Shown piece after piece: positions 32,313 to 40,305 of a DNA stretch of 64,000 bases (positions are counted from its first letter, which is position 1; each line of letters begins with the position of its first letter). The stretch is from the NCBI GenBank assembly GCA_041920505.1, contig JBHGXV010000049.1:62001-126000 (forward strand), given 5' to 3'. Below the pieces are notes generated by a model, which worked only from the letters and a program-made list of their open reading frames with translations, was not told the DNA's origin and did not search any database. Source of the DNA: JBHGXV01 sp041920505. GTDB lineage: Bacteria > Bacillota > Bacilli > Brevibacillales > Brevibacillaceae. Both the position numbers and the translations under genes were made by a program.

Positions 32313-33671
32313 TCAGGATGTTGTTTGCACCCAGCGGGCGCAGTTCTCCAGATAGGCGAGCACCCCCGCCTGCACCTGCCACGCGTAGGATTCGGCGTTG
32401 GCCGGTTTCAGTTGATCGAGGGCCGTCATCGCCTGGTTAAGTCCGTTCACCATGCCGGTGACGTACGGTTGCAGGTCGTCCGGCAAGGCGGCCTGCACGG
32501 CCCGGCCTTCCTCGACAAAGCGAAGGTGGGTCTCTTTCCACTTGGCCAACTCTTCGGCGTCCACCGGTTTGTCTTTCTGCTGGCCGTTTACCGTCCGAGA
32601 CGACCAGGCGGCCAGATTGCGGGCCAACTCTGTTCCGTCGGCAAAAAAAGACTCCAGCTTGTCGGATGAACCATCCGCCGCTTTTGGCAACGCCTGTTTC
32701 AGCGCGAGCGGTTTGTCCAATCCAGGGAGCTTCCATTCTTTTACATATACATCCATTTGCCTGTTCTTGTAGAACGTTGCCAGTCCGAGAATGTCGTCCC
32801 GGTTGGGAGCGGTGGCGACAAACAGGTACTGTTTGCCCGCCGATTCGTACACGAAGTGCGGAAGGCCCTGCTGTTTCAGCGAGGACACCGCCTGGCCGGC
32901 GGCATCAGCGGAGGAAAATACGCCCGCCTGCGCCATGATAAACGTCTGCTCGGGCAAATGAACCGCCATCGTCACCGCGCCACCCGAGGCCTGGGACGAG
33001 GTGTCGGCGGCGTCTGCCGGTTTCGCGCCGTTGCCGTCCGCCGCCTCGCCGCCTTGGGGGTTTGGCGCGGTCAAGGTCTGCACAGTCCCGTCCAGCACGG
33101 ACAGATAGGTGCGGGACATCTGCTCCTGCGTAAACACGGTAAGCACGACAAACCCGAACAGCAATCCGACGGCGACACCGCCGATGGTGGTAAGAAGCAG
33201 CCTGAATCCCGGCCTTCCCAGAAACAGCCTGCCGCTGTCCATCCGCTGCTCAAGCCAGCGGCGGATCAGCAGGCGCGGACGAAACGACCGGCTGCCGCCC
33301 TCTCTCTCTGTTCCCTCCCCGTCCGGATCGGCGTCGTCGCCCGCCCAAACCTGCTCTGGTCCGTACGGGGCCGCGTCTGCCTCTTCGGAGCCGTTCCCCT
33401 ACTGATCGGCAGTTTCTTTTCTTAGCGCCGCCTGCCTGCGCAACTGGGACAATCGCTCCATCGCGTCTTCTCCCTCGGTACCCGGTCCGGACGGCTCTTC
33501 TGCGCCCTCCTGGTCGCGCGGCAAGGTTTCATCCTCTGCCTGTTTTTGGGCAACAGCGTTCGCCGGATGGTTTGTCCACTCGCCTGCGCGGCCGGGCGCG
33601 TCCGGTTTTTGGCCCGGCTGGTTGTGCAACTTGACGGAAATCCGTGTGGGACTGATCGCTTTTATCTCCAA
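32313..33671 (-). pseudogene. SpoIIB-like SPOR-domain gene interrupted by an in-frame amber codon
   Basis: The two parts form one frame of 453 codons with a TAG at 33401-33399. Part one starts at TTG 33671 with GAGGAGG nine bases upstream and encodes a 90-residue acidic cytoplasmic segment (KAISPTRISVKLHNQPGQ, ending RKETADQ). Part two continues without any ATG, GTG or TTG until ATG 33242, reading a basic stretch (FRPRLLIRRWLEQRM), one membrane helix (LLLTTIGGVAVGLLFGFVVL) and a SPOR-like domain (TFIMAQAGVFSSADAAGQAV). Layout and position before maf match SpoIIB, an engulfment protein. Either a recent nonsense mutation, read-through, reinitiation at 33242, or a sequencing error. Confidence 0.7.
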
Positions 33672-33760
33672 TGAAAGAACCTCCTCGCTCCCCGAATCTG
33701 CTAGTATCAGCATACGAGGAAGCAAAGGAGGTTATGACAGTTTGTCCGCCGTTTCGCTCT

Positions 33761-34477
33761 TTAGTAAAACGGGTTCGTACGGTTGGCCGGCTGCGGCGCG
33801 ATGATCGGCAACGGGTTCGGGAAGTACGGCTTCAGCACGGGGGCATAGTACGCGGTCAGCGTAAGCTCCGCCGTGATCTGCCGGTACTTGTCGTCCTGCG
33901 GATGGAAGTAGATGAAATTGCCGCCTACGCCGTTCATTTTCACCTGCTCGACGCGAATCGCTCTCGGCAAGGAGAGCACTTCCCGGAAAAACCGGTAGAC
34001 CTGCTCGTACGTCCCGGTGATTTTGGTGGAGATGCTGACCGTCTCAAGCCCCGGATACTCCTGCTTGTTTCCGTTCGTCCCTTCGCTGAGCGGGGTGAAG
34101 CTGACTGTATTCTGAGCGGAGGCGCCCTTTGTGCTTCCGTTGGCGCCGTCCTTGTCCTCGCTGTTTGACAGCCCGACTCCTTCCATGCTGACCCCGCTGA
34201 CCGTCTCCACCCGGGTCATGTCCAACATAATCTGGTCCAGGTAAGGCGCTTCGGGAATTTTTTGCTGGTAGCCCGGCGGAAATCGCGCCGCTTCCGTCTC
34301 TGTTTTCTGAGTGGACGCCCGCCTGAGCGCCTGGAGAAACGACTCTTCCTGCTGCAAATTTTGCTGCAAGGTTTCTGCTTCCTTTTTCAGCGGAACGGTA
34401 AAAAAGTAGTAGAATCCCCCCGCCAGCACAAACAGCGCCATCAGGATCAACAGAACCGACTGCCGGTTCAACGTCAC
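33761..34477 (-). CDS. PilO-like type IV pilus assembly protein
   Basis: A 238-residue bitopic protein: one N-terminal helix (SVLLILMALFVLAGGFYYFF), a coiled coil at about 30-58 (LKKEAETLQQNLQQEESFLQ), and a ferredoxin-like periplasm-side domain (VSISTKITGTYEQVYRFFRE, which is the typical PilO core). PilO pairs with PilN in the alignment complex. The start is GTG 34477 with GGAGGGG six bases upstream. It lies last in pilM-pilN-pilO. Confidence 0.85.
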   Translation of the reverse strand: MTLNRQSVLLILMALFVLAGGFYYFFTVPLKKEAETLQQNLQQEESFLQALRRASTQKTETEAARFPPGYQQKIPEAPYLDQIMLDMTRVETVSGVSMEGVGLSNSEDKDGANGSTKGASAQNTVSFTPLSEGTNGNKQEYPGLETVSISTKITGTYEQVYRFFREVLSLPRAIRVEQVKMNGVGGNFIYFHPQDDKYRQITAELTLTAYYAPVLKPYFPNPLPIIAPQPANRTNPFY

Positions 34478-34506
34478 AGGGAACCCCTCCTTTCACGAAC
34501 AGTTTG

Positions 34507-35166
34507 TCAGTGCGGATTCGCGGCGCTGGCGGGCTCCTCTTGCGGAGCGTTCCCGTTCCCCGCCGCCTTGGGCGCGTCGGCGGACGGACGGTTTTTCTTG
34601 ACCGCCAGTTCAAACGTAATCTGGTAGACGGGCGCCACCTTGCCGTCTCCGATCAGTCCCTCGGAGGCTTCGCCCTTGCTCTTTCCGAGCGACCCTACCT
34701 TTGTCAGCGTAAACGAGTCGGAGTGCTCCAGCGCCTGCATAAACCCGACCACTTCCTCGACGGTGCCGAATTTGGCGCTCAGTTTCAGCTTGTCCGGCTG
34801 GTTGAACTCAAGACTGTTCAGCACGCCGCCCGTCGGCATCAACCGGGCAATCGTATCCAAAAGCGCGTTGGTGTCGACCGATGCCTGATCGATCACCGTC
34901 GGCAATTCGACGAATCGGGCGATGTCCGGCTTGTCCGCCGACTGCTGGTTTACCGTCTGCAACTGTTGCTGCAAACGGGTCTTTTCCGCCTTCACTTGCT
35001 CAATGCGCTGCGCTAACTCCGCTTTCTGGGCCAGCGCCTGCCGGTAGTCGTGATACAAAAATCCGCCTCCGGCCAACAGCACGGCGAGACCGGCCAGCGC
35101 GATGAGAGGGACTTGCCTGATCTTCCGCTTCGGTCTGGGCAACAGGTTGATGTTGATCGTCGTCAC
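34507..35166 (-). CDS. PilN-like type IV pilus assembly protein
   Basis: A 219-residue bitopic protein with the PilN signature at its very N-terminus (INLLPRPKRKIR), one membrane helix at about 20-38, a coiled coil at about 40-72 and a ferredoxin-like domain (GVLNSLEFNQPDKLKLSAKF). The INLLP segment is the part that binds PilM. GTG start at 35166 overlaps the pilM stop (GTGA). Confidence 0.9.
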   Translation of the reverse strand: MTTININLLPRPKRKIRQVPLIALAGLAVLLAGGGFLYHDYRQALAQKAELAQRIEQVKAEKTRLQQQLQTVNQQSADKPDIARFVELPTVIDQASVDTNALLDTIARLMPTGGVLNSLEFNQPDKLKLSAKFGTVEEVVGFMQALEHSDSFTLTKVGSLGKSKGEASEGLIGDGKVAPVYQITFELAVKKNRPSADAPKAAGNGNAPQEEPASAANPH

Positions 35167-36224
35167 GGTTGATTCACATCCTTCATCCCCAGCCCGACAG
35201 CGACAGAAAACGGCAGCGGCGAGAAGCCCTGTTCCATTGCCGTCACCCGCTCATGGCCGCACACGTGCACCGGCACCGACAGCCGCTCCTGCAGGTACAA
35301 GGCCACTTTGCCAATGTCGCCAAATTCGCCTGAAACGCAAATCTGTTCAATCTTTTTGCGTCCCTCGTTCATCGAATACTGGTAAAAGCTCATGATCCGA
35401 TTCACTTCGGCAAACAGGTCATTGGCGTACCCGCTGAACTGTCCCTGCTGCTCCAACAGCGTCACGCCCTGACGGGACAGCCCGATCGACTCCTGCGGCC
35501 GGGTCTCGTCGTGAAACGGCACCGGAAGCGGGATGTAGCGCATAAACTCGGGAATCCCCCCGGAAAAGATCGCGGCGTCGACGCCGGTCAGGGTAATGTG
35601 CAAAAGCAACACACCCGGCCCTTTCACCGTCGGCAACTCCCCCTCCAGCGCACGGTAGAGAGCGAGCGGTTCGATGTCGACCGCCACCGGCTTCAATCCC
35701 GCCAGCCGCGCCGCATCCACGTACCCTTCCACCGCGTCGCGCGGGGCGGCCACGACCAGCACGTGCAACTGTTCGCGCGGTGTTTCCCCGGTCTCCTGGG
35801 CGGCCGCGGCTTCGCCGGGCGAAAGCTGCTCGGGCGCAAGCTTGACGTAATCGAAGACGGGATCGGCGAACGGCAGGTGCAAGGTGTTTTCCATCTCCAC
35901 CTCCAACAGGTCGCGAATCTCCTTGTCGGGAACGAGCGGAATCGGCGTCCGCCGCATCACCACGATCGGCAGCGGAACGGACAGGACGACTTCTCTACCT
36001 TTGCAGCGCCAGTCGCGGACGATTTTTTCCAGCTCGAACGAGACCCACTCCAGGTTGTGCAGCCGATGGTTCTGAATCATTCCGTGCTCAATCGGAACGG
36101 TGGCGTGCCGGCGAACCCGGATGGCGCTGCCGACCCGCACTTCCACGAGCCGCATCGCGTACGGCAAAAATTGCAGACCCAGCCGCCATTTTGTTTTTCT
36201 CGCGGGGAACAAACGCCATGCCAT
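35163..36224 (-). CDS. PilM-like type IV pilus assembly ATPase
   Basis: A 353-residue actin-fold protein that binds the PilN N-terminus on the cytoplasmic side. N-terminal LGLQFLPYAMRLVEV, then REVVLSVPLPIVVMRRTPIP, and the ATP-site segment CVSGEFGDIGKVALYLQERL fit PilM. The first phosphate loop is less conserved than in proteobacterial PilM. The start ATG at 36224 follows AGAGGTG. Confidence 0.87.
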   Translation of the reverse strand: MAWRLFPARKTKWRLGLQFLPYAMRLVEVRVGSAIRVRRHATVPIEHGMIQNHRLHNLEWVSFELEKIVRDWRCKGREVVLSVPLPIVVMRRTPIPLVPDKEIRDLLEVEMENTLHLPFADPVFDYVKLAPEQLSPGEAAAAQETGETPREQLHVLVVAAPRDAVEGYVDAARLAGLKPVAVDIEPLALYRALEGELPTVKGPGVLLLHITLTGVDAAIFSGGIPEFMRYIPLPVPFHDETRPQESIGLSRQGVTLLEQQGQFSGYANDLFAEVNRIMSFYQYSMNEGRKKIEQICVSGEFGDIGKVALYLQERLSVPVHVCGHERVTAMEQGFSPLPFSVAVGLGMKDVNQP

Positions 36225-36249
36225 AGTTTCACCTCTACTGGGTACAAAA

Positions 36250-37017
36250 TTACAAAAACAGCGACAGATACGCCCTGAGCAACCCCGCACCCCAGAAATG
36301 GGCAACCAGGGCTCCCGCGCACAAGGCCGGAGCGAACGGGATAGCCCCCTTCCACCGGGCTTTTCCGGCGGCCATCAGGGCAACGCCCGCCACAAGACCA
36401 ATCAACGAAGCGAAAAACAGTGCGACCAGCACGCCTGGCCAGCCGACCGCCAGGCCGAGGACGCCGAACAGCTTCACGTCCCCCATCCCCAGCGCGCCCG
36501 GCTTCACCGTGGCGACGGCGAGCAACAGGCCAAACCCGACCGCGCCGCCGATCAGCCCGCTCGCCCACGCCTGCGGCTCGGCAAGAAGCCCTAGCGCCAG
36601 CACCAGCGGAAAAAACCAGAGCAACACGCGATTCGGCACCAGCATGTACACGATGTCGCTGATCGACACGATCATGCACAAGGAAACGAGCGAAATCGAC
36701 AACAGTAGGCCAAAAAAATCGCCTTTGTGCGTCGCATAGGCGAGCACAAAGAGCACTCCCGCTGCCAGTTCGCCGACAGGATACAATCTGGCGATGCGTT
36801 CGCCGCACGTGGCGCACGTTCCTTTTCGCAAGAGAAACCCGATGACCGGAAGCAAATCGACCGCATTCAGCCGCCTGCCGCAGTGCGGACAGCGCGACGG
36901 CGGCGTCACGACCGACTGCTTCTTCGGCACCCTCAGGGCCACCACGTTGAAAAACGAGCCGAACGCAAGGCCGAGGAGGAAGAAAAACGGGTAGAAAAAC
37001 AGGTCCAGGGGCGTCAT
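36250..37017 (-). CDS. Prepilin peptidase (PilD type)
   Basis: A 255-residue membrane protease that cleaves and methylates prepilins. The zinc-finger-like Cys set is present (CPHCGRRLNA near residue 43 and CATCGERIARLYP near residue 68). The catalytic aspartates are in SISDIVYMLVPN and in GALGMGDVKLFG (GxGD). It has about eight helices. It sits at the start of the pilD-M-N-O group and should process the pilins at 37444 and 45128-48156. B. subtilis has comC here, the same family. Confidence 0.93.
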   Translation of the reverse strand: MTPLDLFFYPFFFLLGLAFGSFFNVVALRVPKKQSVVTPPSRCPHCGRRLNAVDLLPVIGFLLRKGTCATCGERIARLYPVGELAAGVLFVLAYATHKGDFFGLLLSISLVSLCMIVSISDIVYMLVPNRVLLWFFPLVLALGLLAEPQAWASGLIGGAVGFGLLLAVATVKPGALGMGDVKLFGVLGLAVGWPGVLVALFFASLIGLVAGVALMAAGKARWKGAIPFAPALCAGALVAHFWGAGLLRAYLSLFL

Positions 37018-37046
37018 CGCCTTCTCCTTTCACGGGGTCAAACAGG

Positions 37047-37077
37047 AAAAAGGACACGACACCACGGGTGTCGTGTC
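37047..37077 (-). terminator. Perfect hairpin terminator between pilin and pilD
   Basis: An 11-bp perfect stem GACACGACACC/GGTGTCGTGTC with a three-base loop, then CCTTTTT on the minus strand. It probably once followed the pilin gene directly; now a 341-bp insertion separates them. Confidence 0.8.
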
Positions 37078-37085
37078 AGTGTGTA

Positions 37086-37127
37086 GACAAAGTTCGGTAT
37101 GTCATGGGTGATGGTTCCCGCTCGCTC
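37086..37127. repeat. 42-nt repeat copy B, partner at 527-567
   Basis: This is the left end of the insertion and matches 527-567 almost throughout. It indicates that the element, or its end, occurs more than once in this genome. Confidence 0.5.
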
Positions 37128-37129
37128 TC

Positions 37130-37272
37130 TTGACGACCAGCGAAGAAGTTGGCAGTGTCCGCTCCGAAACGCGACGCGGGCAGGGGTCAAACATCTGGGT
37201 AACTCAAAGAAGTGAGACTTGTGACCCCTGTTTTTCCCCGCGTCTGCGTTTCTCCGCTAAGCAGGTCGTCAA
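37130..37272. repeat. 143-bp imperfect palindrome inside the insertion
   Basis: Nested arms pair in order: TTGACGACC/GGTCGTCAA (outer), AACGCGACGCGGG/CCCCGCGTCTGCGTT, GGGGTCA/TGACCCC, with CTCA/TGAG at the tip. The RNA from either strand would fold into one long hairpin. It may be a MITE core or a structured RNA. Confidence 0.6.
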
Positions 37273-37443
37273 AGGAGCTCGCGTTGGCCCCATCACTCCA
37301 TGCCTCGTACTTTTTCTACAACTTCGCTTGATCAATATGAGGCCTCCGGCCTGTGGCAACTCTGATTCCTTGCGGAACATCAACAATTAAAAAAGGTTTG
37401 TCATCAGTCTGATTCAATACCACGGATGTCGTGTCGTTGTCGT

Positions 37444-38013
37444 TTAAGGTGTGGAAGGCTTTGCTTTACTAGCCTTCGAAAAATCGACCTTATCGATATC
37501 TTCTTCTTTTACATATTCTAAATCAGAGTCAGCTCCAGCACTATCCAGTTTAATGTAATATCTATAAGTTGAACCATTCTTAGTTACATACACAGCAGTA
37601 TTGGTGTCATCGTATTCATTTCCACTGCTGCTTTCTGGATCAACGATTTTGGAAAAATATCCATCATCTTTCAACTGGTCTAATGTGATTACCATATAAC
37701 TGTCCGCAGCCAAAGTATCTCCTTGTTGCAATAGTCTTTCACCATCATCGTTCACTCGGGTTGCTGTAATAGCTGTTGTGCCCGTATTCGGCTTGAATCC
37801 ACTAATCGCCACTTTTTGTTTAGCAGCTTCAATCATCTGTCTCGCATTCGCCTTATGCGCTTCCTTCTTGGTGTTCCCCGTAATCCCCGTAATCGCCGGA
37901 ACGGCGATCGCTGCGATGATCCCGAGGATGACGATGACCGCGAGTAATTCGATCAAGGTCAAGCCCCGCTCGTCTTTGACAAACCGTTTGAGCCACTTTT
38001 TGATCGTTTCCAT
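37444..38013 (-). CDS. Type IV major pilin-like prepilin
   Basis: A 189-residue prepilin. A short basic leader (METIKKWLKRFVKDERG) is followed by the cleavage and assembly helix LTLIELLAVIVILGIIAAIA with Glu at +5; PilD cleaves after the Gly. The globular part has no Cys pair and ends Lys/Ser/Pro-rich. The 3' two thirds of the gene are clearly richer in A and T than the flanking genes, while the 5' end matches them, as is common for diversifying pilins. It lies 23 bases after pilC and is the last gene before the insertion. Confidence 0.92.
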   Translation of the reverse strand: METIKKWLKRFVKDERGLTLIELLAVIVILGIIAAIAVPAITGITGNTKKEAHKANARQMIEAAKQKVAISGFKPNTGTTAITATRVNDDGERLLQQGDTLAADSYMVITLDQLKDDGYFSKIVDPESSSGNEYDDTNTAVYVTKNGSTYRYYIKLDSAGADSDLEYVKEEDIDKVDFSKASKAKPSTP

Positions 38014-38036
38014 CTGATTTCATCCTTCCCTTGGCA

Positions 38037-39245
38037 TTAATGTATGGTTTCATAAATTTTAAACATCGGGAGCATGATGGAGGCGATGATCGTCCCCACC
38101 ACCGCTGACACCGCGAGAAGCATCAGCGGTTCGATCAGCGACTTCAGCTTGTCGACCGTGTTTTCCACGTCGGCTTCGTAGAAGTCGGCGATCTTGGCCA
38201 ACATCTGGTCTAAGGCCCCGGTCTCTTCGCCGATGGCGATCATGTGCGTCACCAGAGGCGGGAACACCCATGACTTGCGCAGCGGATCGGAGAGGGCTTT
38301 CCCGGAGCGCAGGCTTTCCTTGGCCTCGTCTATTACCTGGGCAATAACCGCGTTGCCTATTACCTTTTCTACCACAGTGAGCGCCTGAAGGACAGGCACA
38401 GAACTGTGAAACAACGAACCGAGCGTGCGGGTGAAGCGGGCGATCGCCGCCTTGCGGAACAGGATGCCGAAGATTGGCATGCGCAACTTGAAGTAATCAA
38501 AGGCGTAGCGCCCCTTCGGCGTCCCCAGCACCAGCCGGACGGCGATCACCAGCGAAGCGACGGCGGCAACCCAGATGTACCACTCCTGCACCATGCTGGA
38601 GCTTACGCTCATGACGGCTCTGGTCAACGCGGGCACCTCGGTCCCGGCCGCTTTCAGCATGTCCGCAAACTGGGGAACCACGGTCGTCAGCAAAAACGCG
38701 ACGGCGATGACGGCGACGATGCCGACGATGATCGGGTAGGTCATCGCCGACTTCACTTTTTCGACCGTAAAATACTCTTTTTCGAACTGGATAGCGAGCC
38801 GATCCAACACCTCGTCCAGGTTCCCGGCCGTCTCCCCGGCGCGGACCATGTTGACGAAAATCGCCGGAAACACCTTGGGATACTCGGCGATCGCGGCCGA
38901 GAGCGCCATGCCGTTGCGCAGCTTGTCGGCCACTTCTGACAGCGTGTTTCGCAACGCCTTGCTTTCCGATTGATTGCTCAGGATGTTGGTCGCATCGACG
39001 ATGGACACGCCCGCGCGGATCAGGGTGGCAAACTGGCGGCAGTAGATGACGAAGTCTTCCATCTTCACCGGTTTGCCCAGGGTGATCTCCATCTGCCACA
39101 CCGATTTTGGCTTCTCCTCGACAGCTTTGACGATGTAGCCGCGCTTCTTCAATTCGGCGACCGCCGACGCCTTGGACGGAGCGGCCAGCGTACCCTTCTG
39201 CCGTCGGCCCCGCTCGTCGATCACCTGGTACGCGTAATCCGGCAT
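38037..39245 (-). CDS. PilC inner-membrane platform protein (GspF family)
   Basis: A 402-residue platform protein with two repeated T2SSF domains (about 68-190 and 270-392), each with FxRxxxxLxxxGxPxxxAL-like beginnings (FVIYCRQFATLIRAGVSIVD and FTRTLGSLFHSSVPVLQALT), and three membrane helices. The segment GETAGNLDEVLDRLA is characteristic. It couples the PilB/PilT motors to the growing pilus. Confidence 0.93.
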   Translation of the reverse strand: MPDYAYQVIDERGRRQKGTLAAPSKASAVAELKKRGYIVKAVEEKPKSVWQMEITLGKPVKMEDFVIYCRQFATLIRAGVSIVDATNILSNQSESKALRNTLSEVADKLRNGMALSAAIAEYPKVFPAIFVNMVRAGETAGNLDEVLDRLAIQFEKEYFTVEKVKSAMTYPIIVGIVAVIAVAFLLTTVVPQFADMLKAAGTEVPALTRAVMSVSSSMVQEWYIWVAAVASLVIAVRLVLGTPKGRYAFDYFKLRMPIFGILFRKAAIARFTRTLGSLFHSSVPVLQALTVVEKVIGNAVIAQVIDEAKESLRSGKALSDPLRKSWVFPPLVTHMIAIGEETGALDQMLAKIADFYEADVENTVDKLKSLIEPLMLLAVSAVVGTIIASIMLPMFKIYETIH

Positions 39246-39249
39246 CCGT

Positions 39250-40296
39250 TCACTCCCCTTCCGGCAGGTAGAGTTTTGCCTTTTCGGCGGAGATGAGCCC
39301 TTGTTGCATCAGCTCTTTGATCGACATCTCCAACGTATGCATGCCTTGGGCCTTGCCCGTCTGCATCAGGCTCTTGATCTGATGCACCTTTTCCTGGCGG
39401 ATCAGGTTGGCGACGGCGGGCGTGTTGACGAGAATCTCCGTCGCCGCCACCCGCCCCTTGCCTTCCGCCTTGGGAAACAGCCGCTGGGACACCACGCCGA
39501 CGAGCACGGACGCAAGCTGGATGCGGATCTGCGGCTGCTGGTGGGCGGGAAACACGTCGATGATCCGGTCGATTGTCTGGACCGCGTCCGAGGTGTGCAA
39601 GGTGGCGAGGACCAGGTGGCCGGTCTCGGCCGCAGTGATCGCGGTGTGGATCGTTTCCAGGTCGCGCATCTCCCCCACCAGGATGACGTCCGGGTCCTGC
39701 CGCAGCGCGGCGCGCAGGCCGTTGGCGAAGTTGTTGGTGTCAAAGCCCACTTCCCGCTGGTTGATGATCGACCGGCCGTGCCGGTGCAGATACTCGATCG
39801 GGTCTTCCAGCGTGATGATGTGGCGGGACATCGTCTGGTTGATGTAATCGATCACGGCGGCAAGGGTCGTCGACTTCCCGCTGCCCGTCGGTCCGGTCAC
39901 CAAAAGAAGCCCCTGCGGCTTTTGCGCTAATCTGGTCAAAATCTCCGGCATGTTGAGACTTCTAAGCGACGGTACCGTCGTCGGAATCACCCGGGCCACC
40001 AATCCGATGCAGGAGCGTTGCATGTAGGCGTTGACCCGAAACCGGCTGACGCCGGGAACGCCGTAGGAGAAGTCCAGTTCGCCGCGATGGAGGAACAGTT
40101 CATACTGCTCCGGCTTGATCAGGGTGCGGGCCATCTGCTCGGTCATCGCCGGTGTGAGCAGCGTTTGTCCGTAGCGCTTCAGTTCGCCGTCGACGCGGAA
40201 AATCGGCGGCGCGCCCACCGTGATGTGCAAGTCGGACGCGTGTGAAGAGTACGCGAGTTTGAGCAAGTGGATGATGTCAATCGACTTCTCTTCCAT
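39250..40296 (-). CDS. PilT pilus retraction ATPase
   Basis: A 348-residue hexameric ATPase. Walker A GPTGSGKSTTLAAVIDYIN, Asp box and Walker B region ILVGEMRDLETI, His box TGHLVLATLHTSDAVQTIDR, and the PilT-specific C-terminal motif in the form AVANLIRQEKVHQI (AIRNLIRE class). This identifies retraction rather than extension. Its presence means twitching or DNA uptake is possible. Confidence 0.95.
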   Translation of the reverse strand: MEEKSIDIIHLLKLAYSSHASDLHITVGAPPIFRVDGELKRYGQTLLTPAMTEQMARTLIKPEQYELFLHRGELDFSYGVPGVSRFRVNAYMQRSCIGLVARVIPTTVPSLRSLNMPEILTRLAQKPQGLLLVTGPTGSGKSTTLAAVIDYINQTMSRHIITLEDPIEYLHRHGRSIINQREVGFDTNNFANGLRAALRQDPDVILVGEMRDLETIHTAITAAETGHLVLATLHTSDAVQTIDRIIDVFPAHQQPQIRIQLASVLVGVVSQRLFPKAEGKGRVAATEILVNTPAVANLIRQEKVHQIKSLMQTGKAQGMHTLEMSIKELMQQGLISAEKAKLYLPEGE

Positions 40297-40305
40297 GACA
40301 GCCTC

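Larger units (their letters stand above)
37061..37435. mobile_element. MITE-like insertion with 17-bp direct repeats
   Basis: ACCACGGGTGTCGTGTC (37061-37077) recurs as ACCACGGATGTCGTGTC (37419-37435), 16 of 17 identical, bracketing a 341-bp element. Near its ends are imperfect inverted repeats TGTAGACAAAGTT (37082-37094) and, reversed, TGATGACAAACCT (37406-37394), nine of 13 matching. Inside is a long palindrome. No ORF of note is present. The duplicated target is half of a terminator hairpin, so a transposition event beside the pilin gene is likely. The parent element is not recognised. Confidence 0.55.

Noticed and set aside
37273..37418. Transposase remnant in the right part of the insertion
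   Set aside because: No frame longer than a few dozen codons and no recognisable catalytic motif, so it is called MITE-like rather than an insertion sequence.
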